DNA of 64,000 nucleotides. Origin: Paguma larvata. Taxonomy: Eukaryota > Chordata > Mammalia > Carnivora > Viverridae. The translations under genes and the position numbers were made by a program. The notes below the pieces were generated by a model, which searched no databases, was not told where the DNA came from, and saw only the letters and a program-made list of their open reading frames with translations. Location of the stretch: the NCBI GenBank assembly GCA_030068075.1, contig CM057827.1:73980500-74044499 (forward strand), given 5' to 3'. Below, piece after piece: positions 59,946 through 64,000 of the stretch. Position 1 is the stretch's first letter. Each line of letters starts with the position of its first letter.

Positions 59946-60284
59946 GTAAATGAAAGTAAATATTCTCTATGGATAAGCTTGAGTATAACAAGCTTCCATT
60001 CAGACTTCAAGTCAGACTCTGAGTCTGAGTTACCTTCCTCTGTGGTTAATCAATTTCTCATATAATTCTCCACGGACATTTTTTCTAATACTTTGAGTTT
60101 CGTAAATGAATTTCATTTAATTGTGTTCACAATGATAAACTGTGTGTCTGATTTTGCATTTGAATTATCACGCCATGGTATTTATTATGAGGCCTTCTAT
60201 ATAGCTTTCTCCTACTGACTATTCCAACGTATATTTTATAGTAATGAGCAAAAAAAAAAGTTTTAAAAGGTTTTCAGAAAAGAG

Positions 60285-60565
60285 AGCCACTCATATCTGG
60301 AATTTAAGAAGCTTGACAGATGATCATAGTAGAAGGGGAGGAAAATTAAGATAAACACATAGGGGAGGGAAACCATAAGAGCGTGTTAAATACACAGAAC
60401 AAACTAAGGTTTGGGAAAATTGGGTGATGGGTAATAAGGAGGACACATGTTGGGATGAGAAGTGGGTTTTTATATGTAAGTGATTAATCACTAGATTCTA
60501 CTCCTGTAGCCAAGGCAACAGTCTATGTTACCTAACAGGAGAACAACAACAACAAAAAAGAGGAA
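60285..60565 (+). mobile_element. LINE-1 3' end fragment upstream of OR exon (unit C)
   Basis: CACTCATATCTGGAATTTAAG through TGTTGGGATGAGAAGTGGG. This copy retains a fuller L1 3' UTR than A and B. Confidence 0.82.
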
Positions 60566-60726
60566 TAATGCCAAGAATATTTTGCCAATATTTGTCTACC
60601 CAGTTATATCTTCCACTTTCAGATATAAATGCTAATTTTCAAGAAAATTTAAATTTAAAGGAAATAGAATTTCAACCAAATTCTAAAAGTTAAGTACCTA
60701 TTCCCATGTAACCAACTGACAATCTA

Positions 60727-60739
60727 TTCTTCTCTCTAG
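60727..60739 (+). promoter_or_regulatory. Predicted 3' splice acceptor of OR coding exon, copy C
   Basis: TTCTTCTCTCTAG, identical to copy A and 27 bp before the ATG. Confidence 0.75.
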
Positions 60740-60766
60740 GTGATTTTAGAGTACACACTGAATAAA

Positions 60767-61705
60767 ATGGATAAAAGAAATGTGTCTATAGTGTCAGAAT
60801 TCGTGCTTCTGGGACTTTGCCACTCATGGAATATGCAGGTCTTACTTCTAATCATATTTTTTGTGCTTTACCTGATGATTGTATCTGGAAATGTTTTCAT
60901 CGTGATCTTAATCGTCACTGACTCCCATCTTCATTCCCCCATGTACTTCTTGTTGGCCAACCTGTCCTTCGTTGACATGTGGATTTCTTCAATCACTACT
61001 CCAAAGATGATCACAGACTTTCTCAGGGAGAACAAGACTATTTCCTTTGGAGGGTGTATGTGCCAGATGCTCTATGGGCATTTTGCTGGAGGGTGTGAGA
61101 TGGTGCTCTTGGTAGTAATGGCCTATGACCGCTATGTGGCTATCTGTAAGCCACTCCGCTATTCGACCATTATGAGCCTGCAGAAATGCACCTGGCTGGT
61201 GGTAACTTCCTGGAGCATTGGCTTTGTGCATGCCATGAGTCAGATGGCTGTGATTGTCCAACTGCCCTTCTGTGGCCCCAGGGAAATTGACAGCTTCTTC
61301 TGTGACATTCCACTGGTAATCAAGCTTGCCTGCATAGATTCCTACAATCTGGGAATCTTAATGAATGCTGACAGTGGGGTCTTAACCATGACCTGCTTTA
61401 TTCTGTTGTTGATATCCTATACGTATATTCTTCTCACTGTCCGCCAAAGCTCTAAAACTGGTGCTTCCAAGGCACTCTCCACCTGCACTGCCCACGTCAC
61501 AGTGGTGGTGCTCTTCTTTGGGCCTTGCATCTTCATCTATGTGTGGCCACTCAGCATCACCTGGGTGGACAAATTTCTTGCTGTGTTTTACTCTATTATT
61601 ACCCCTCTTCTAAATCCAGGCATTTATACTCTGAGAAATAAAGAGATTAAAGATGCCATGAAGAGATTCAGAAGCTACTATATGCATTACAAGGGAAATA
61701 TTTAA
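60767..61705 (+). CDS. Class II olfactory receptor, OR4K-like, copy C (intact)
   Basis: Full-length 312-aa receptor. It differs from copy A at 14 residues (4, 19, 37, 46, 50, 76, 101, 104, 131, 154, 207, 241, 277, 308) and from copy B at 20. OR hallmarks are kept: NVS at 5-7, LHSPMYFLLANLSFVDM, MAYDRYVAIC, Cys97/169/179/189, KALSTC and PLLNPGIYTLRN. Notable changes: His to Arg at 131 (KPLRY, a form also common in ORs), Val to Gly at 104 and Val to Met at 101 in TM3 near the expected ligand pocket, and His at residue 19, where A has Gln and B has Ser. The Met at 60767 is the only preserved start. Probably functional. The preceding 27 bp are open but lie between the splice acceptor and the ATG. 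Confidence 0.95.
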   Translation: MDKRNVSIVSEFVLLGLCHSWNMQVLLLIIFFVLYLMIVSGNVFIVILIVTDSHLHSPMYFLLANLSFVDMWISSITTPKMITDFLRENKTISFGGCMCQMLYGHFAGGCEMVLLVVMAYDRYVAICKPLRYSTIMSLQKCTWLVVTSWSIGFVHAMSQMAVIVQLPFCGPREIDSFFCDIPLVIKLACIDSYNLGILMNADSGVLTMTCFILLLISYTYILLTVRQSSKTGASKALSTCTAHVTVVVLFFGPCIFIYVWPLSITWVDKFLAVFYSIITPLLNPGIYTLRNKEIKDAMKRFRSYYMHYKGNI

Positions 61706-62404
61706 TGCCCCAGAATTCTTAGTGGGCACTACACTAAGCACTACAAAATGATAATATGTCGACCCTGTAAGGTAAGTTGAAAATTCTAGGCATTCAGTTT
61801 ATTTCTACATATTATGGCTGTCTCTAAGTTCAGGAATAAGTATAATATAAGTCAAGAAATGTCAACATTTAATAATCATTCAGCAGAACACCACAAGATA
61901 TATTCCTAGACCCCAAACACTAAGGATCCTTCTTTCTGAGGCAATTATCTAATCAGTCTTCTATGTCTTTAACTATGTTAATTAAGAATCTAAAGTGCAT
62001 TCAACAAACCTAGCCATCCATCCATCCTGATGGATAGTATCTTAACAAATTTCCCTTGAATTTTCTCCTAACTCCATTTGGAAAGTACTCCTATAACCTT
62101 GACTTCTTCCCTCAAATTTTTCACCCAACTTCTTGTCAAGAGGCAACTCAATTATTATTTTTTCTTAAACTTAGTTTCCGTGCAAATACTAATGAGAAGC
62201 AGTGGGAGAAAAAACTAGAGAGAATGCAACAACTGTGGTAAAATACATAGGGAATAAGAATGGAGGATATTCTGTATTTCATTTCCATTAACTCGATAAA
62301 TGTAAAAAAAAATAAAGCTTAATAATATTTCCCTTGGTTATCTCAATCTCAAAGACTAATAGTTATTATGCTTCAAACTATTATTAAGCATCTGTGTAAA
62401 ACTC
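61706..62404. other. 3' flank of OR copy C
   Basis: Homologue of 12662-13920 without the unit-A insert. The short frame at 62056-62241 is accidental. Confidence 0.55.
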
Positions 62405-62520
62405 CTGAAATGTATGCTCTTCAAGGGCAAGAACCACGCATTACCTGATTAATTCTTAGAATGGCAGTACTTAGTTCATTGGTTCATACACAGATCGACA
62501 CTCAATAAATCTATTTTAAT
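62405..62520 (+). repeat. L2-like 3' end relic (unit C)
   Basis: GGGCAAGAACCACGCATTACC ... CACTCAATAAATCTATTTTA. Homologue of 13925. Confidence 0.55.
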
Positions 62521-62799
62521 TAAATATAAAGGATAATTTATGCATTCAAATACCCATAATGTTTATTGATCATGGCATACTGAAGTGCAGCCTTTGTCAT
62601 TAAAAGACATTCCTAAGTCTCAATTTACAAATAGAATTTGTTTTCCTTTTTGCAGAATTATAAACTATATGGATTGAAATTCACTTGTAAGAATCAATAA
62701 TAAAAGTCAGAAAACAAAAATTTAGTACAAACACAGGTTTTATTCCTCTTAACATGGAAACAAATAACAAAATGACAAGAAAAATAGTGCACCGATTAT

Positions 62800-62950
62800 C
62801 CTTTAATGCCAACTTTATGCCACTATTGTGTATGCATTAACTTAAGTTATGAATATTATTATTATTTCTAATATTAATATTTCTAATTTATGAATACGAA
62901 ATGACTCATAAATGTGAGTTAAAATTCTTCAAGATAGCACTTTTTATTAT
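62800..62950 (+). repeat. MIR-like relic (unit C)
   Basis: Homologue of 14310. Its 3' part is duplicated in tandem (see 62881). Confidence 0.48.
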
Positions 62951-63012
62951 TTCTAATTTATGAATACGAAAATGACTCATAAATGTGAGTTAAAATTCTT
63001 CAAGATAGCACT
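62881..63012 (+). repeat. 70-bp tandem duplication, unit C only
   Basis: The block starting TTCTAATTTATGAATACGAA at 62881 restarts at 62951, period 70. The copies differ mainly by one A. Units A and B have a single version. Confidence 0.95.
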
Positions 63013-63530
63013 GTCTTGTTTTACTTTCCTTTAGGATTCATAGACCAATTTCAATTCTAAGACTATTCACTTATTAAATAACACTCCCCAATACAATAGA
63101 AAATTATTTACAACAGAGAGAGTGAAAGAGTAAAACATACCAAGATTAAATTCCAGAATCTCTTTTAACGAAACAAAATAAATAATATATTGGAAACAGC
63201 ATTTTGCAATCTAATTTGATTATGCAGTGTAACATGAGAATGAGAGAAACATCACCTAAGAACAAGCCTGCACACAAATAGTAGGAAAGTATTAAGAGTT
63301 AACCATTTGGCTGTCTCTACATTGTGCAGTAACCTCAATTCATTCTTATTGGGTATACTGTTCATTCACTGTATTGCCACCACTGTATGTTTTAAGCAAT
63401 TTTTTTTCTTCCTGGAACACTGAGTATTTTTTGTTCTCTGTCTCTCCTTATAAGAAAAACCTGAGTGTTAAGTACTATTTTATGGATTTTCTAATATGGT
63501 AAATAGAAGGGCTAAAGAATAAAAAATTCA
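63013..63530. other. Spacer without recognisable gene (unit C)
   Basis: Homologue of 14436-14941. Nothing recognised. Confidence 0.5.
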
Positions 63531-63755
63531 GAGGCACCTGGATGGCTCAGTCAATTAAGTGTCTGACTACAGCTCAGGTCATGATCTCACAGTTCGTGGG
63601 TTCGAATTCCATGTTGGACTCTGTGATGACAGCTCAGAGCCTGAAGCCTGCTTCAGATTCTGTGTCCCCTTCTCTCTGCCCCTCCCCTGCTTGTACTCTG
63701 TGTCTCTCTCTCTCTCAGAAATAAACACTAAATTTTTTAAAAAAAAAAACAAAAA
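63531..63755 (+). mobile_element. Carnivore tRNA-SINE (unit C)
   Basis: GAGGCACCTGGATGGCTCAG head, GGGTTCGAATTCC B box, CT block, AAATAAACACTAAA tail. Homologue of 14942. Confidence 0.93.
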
Positions 63756-64000
63756 TACAGCTTATATATTTCCTTATAATACAATTTGTGAAAACAAAAT
63801 CCAAGAACTACATGCTCTCAACTCAAACATTTTAGTCACTTTCTTCCATGCTATCCAACTTTAGTATTCACATTTATCAGCTAGGCAAATTCTCCTTAAT
63901 TCTCACTGGTTTCTATTAGAATCACCTTCACAGGCATTAACCCAGAAGACTTGTATTCTCTACTCAAATCAAATGGCCAATAGTCAGTCTTAATTTCCAC
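63756..64000. other. Spacer at window end (unit C)
   Basis: Homologue of 15151-15390. Nothing recognised. Confidence 0.5.

Larger units (their letters stand above)
50791..64000 (+). repeat. Segmental duplication unit C (continues past window)
   Basis: Third copy of the cassette, from the old L1 through the intact OR to spacer equivalent to A 15360. Private features: a 1.96-kb L1 insertion, a long GAAA tract, a SINE at 57865 and a 70-bp tandem duplication at 62881. It lacks the younger minus-strand L1 that precedes A and B. Confidence 0.93.

Overview
This is mammalian nuclear DNA, almost certainly from a cat-family carnivore. It is AT-rich, has no dense gene packing, and is full of tRNA-derived carnivore SINEs whose head reads GGGGCGCCTGGGTGGCTCAG, followed by a CT-rich region and an AATAAA-type tail. 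That is the feline SINEC_Fc form rather than the canine form. LINE-1 fragments of at least two ages, two probable MER2 DNA transposons, and MIR/L2 relics fill most of the rest. The species cannot be named from the sequence alone. No bacterial-type defence system, CRISPR array or rRNA is present.

The window is organised as a tandem segmental duplication of an olfactory-receptor (OR) cassette. Unit A is about 4.1-27.4 kb, unit B about 32.2-50.8 kb, and unit C runs from about 50.8 kb past the right edge. Each unit carries, in order: an old plus-strand LINE-1 broken by SINEs, unrecognised spacer with a MIR, a MER2-like relic, a LINE-1 3' fragment, one intact single-exon class II OR on the plus strand (OR4K-like, 312 aa), L2 and MIR relics, a SINE, and (in A and B) a convergent minus-strand OR4F-like pseudogene. 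The three OR genes are at 11723-12661, 39275-40213 and 60767-61705. The pseudogenes are at 18347-19288 and 45746-46657; a third is predicted just beyond the window.

A younger minus-strand LINE-1 (1-4135 and 27446-32160) precedes units A and B but not C. Unit-specific insertions with target-site duplications record events after the duplication: a 5'-truncated LINE-1 in C; SINEs at 8771 and 10338 in A, 44810 in B and 57865 in C; and a roughly 540-bp retrocopy-like insert in A. Unit B alone has a 28-bp hairpin minisatellite, and the three units carry different microsatellites at one homologous point.

The only convincing functional genes are the three OR coding exons. Each keeps the OR motifs, a splice acceptor 27 bp before the ATG, and a full-length frame. 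Between copies A and B the first 51 codons differ by 10 nucleotides, all amino-acid-changing, while the next ~100 codons differ only by two silent changes. This is the most biologically interesting pattern in the window. All alignments were made by eye.
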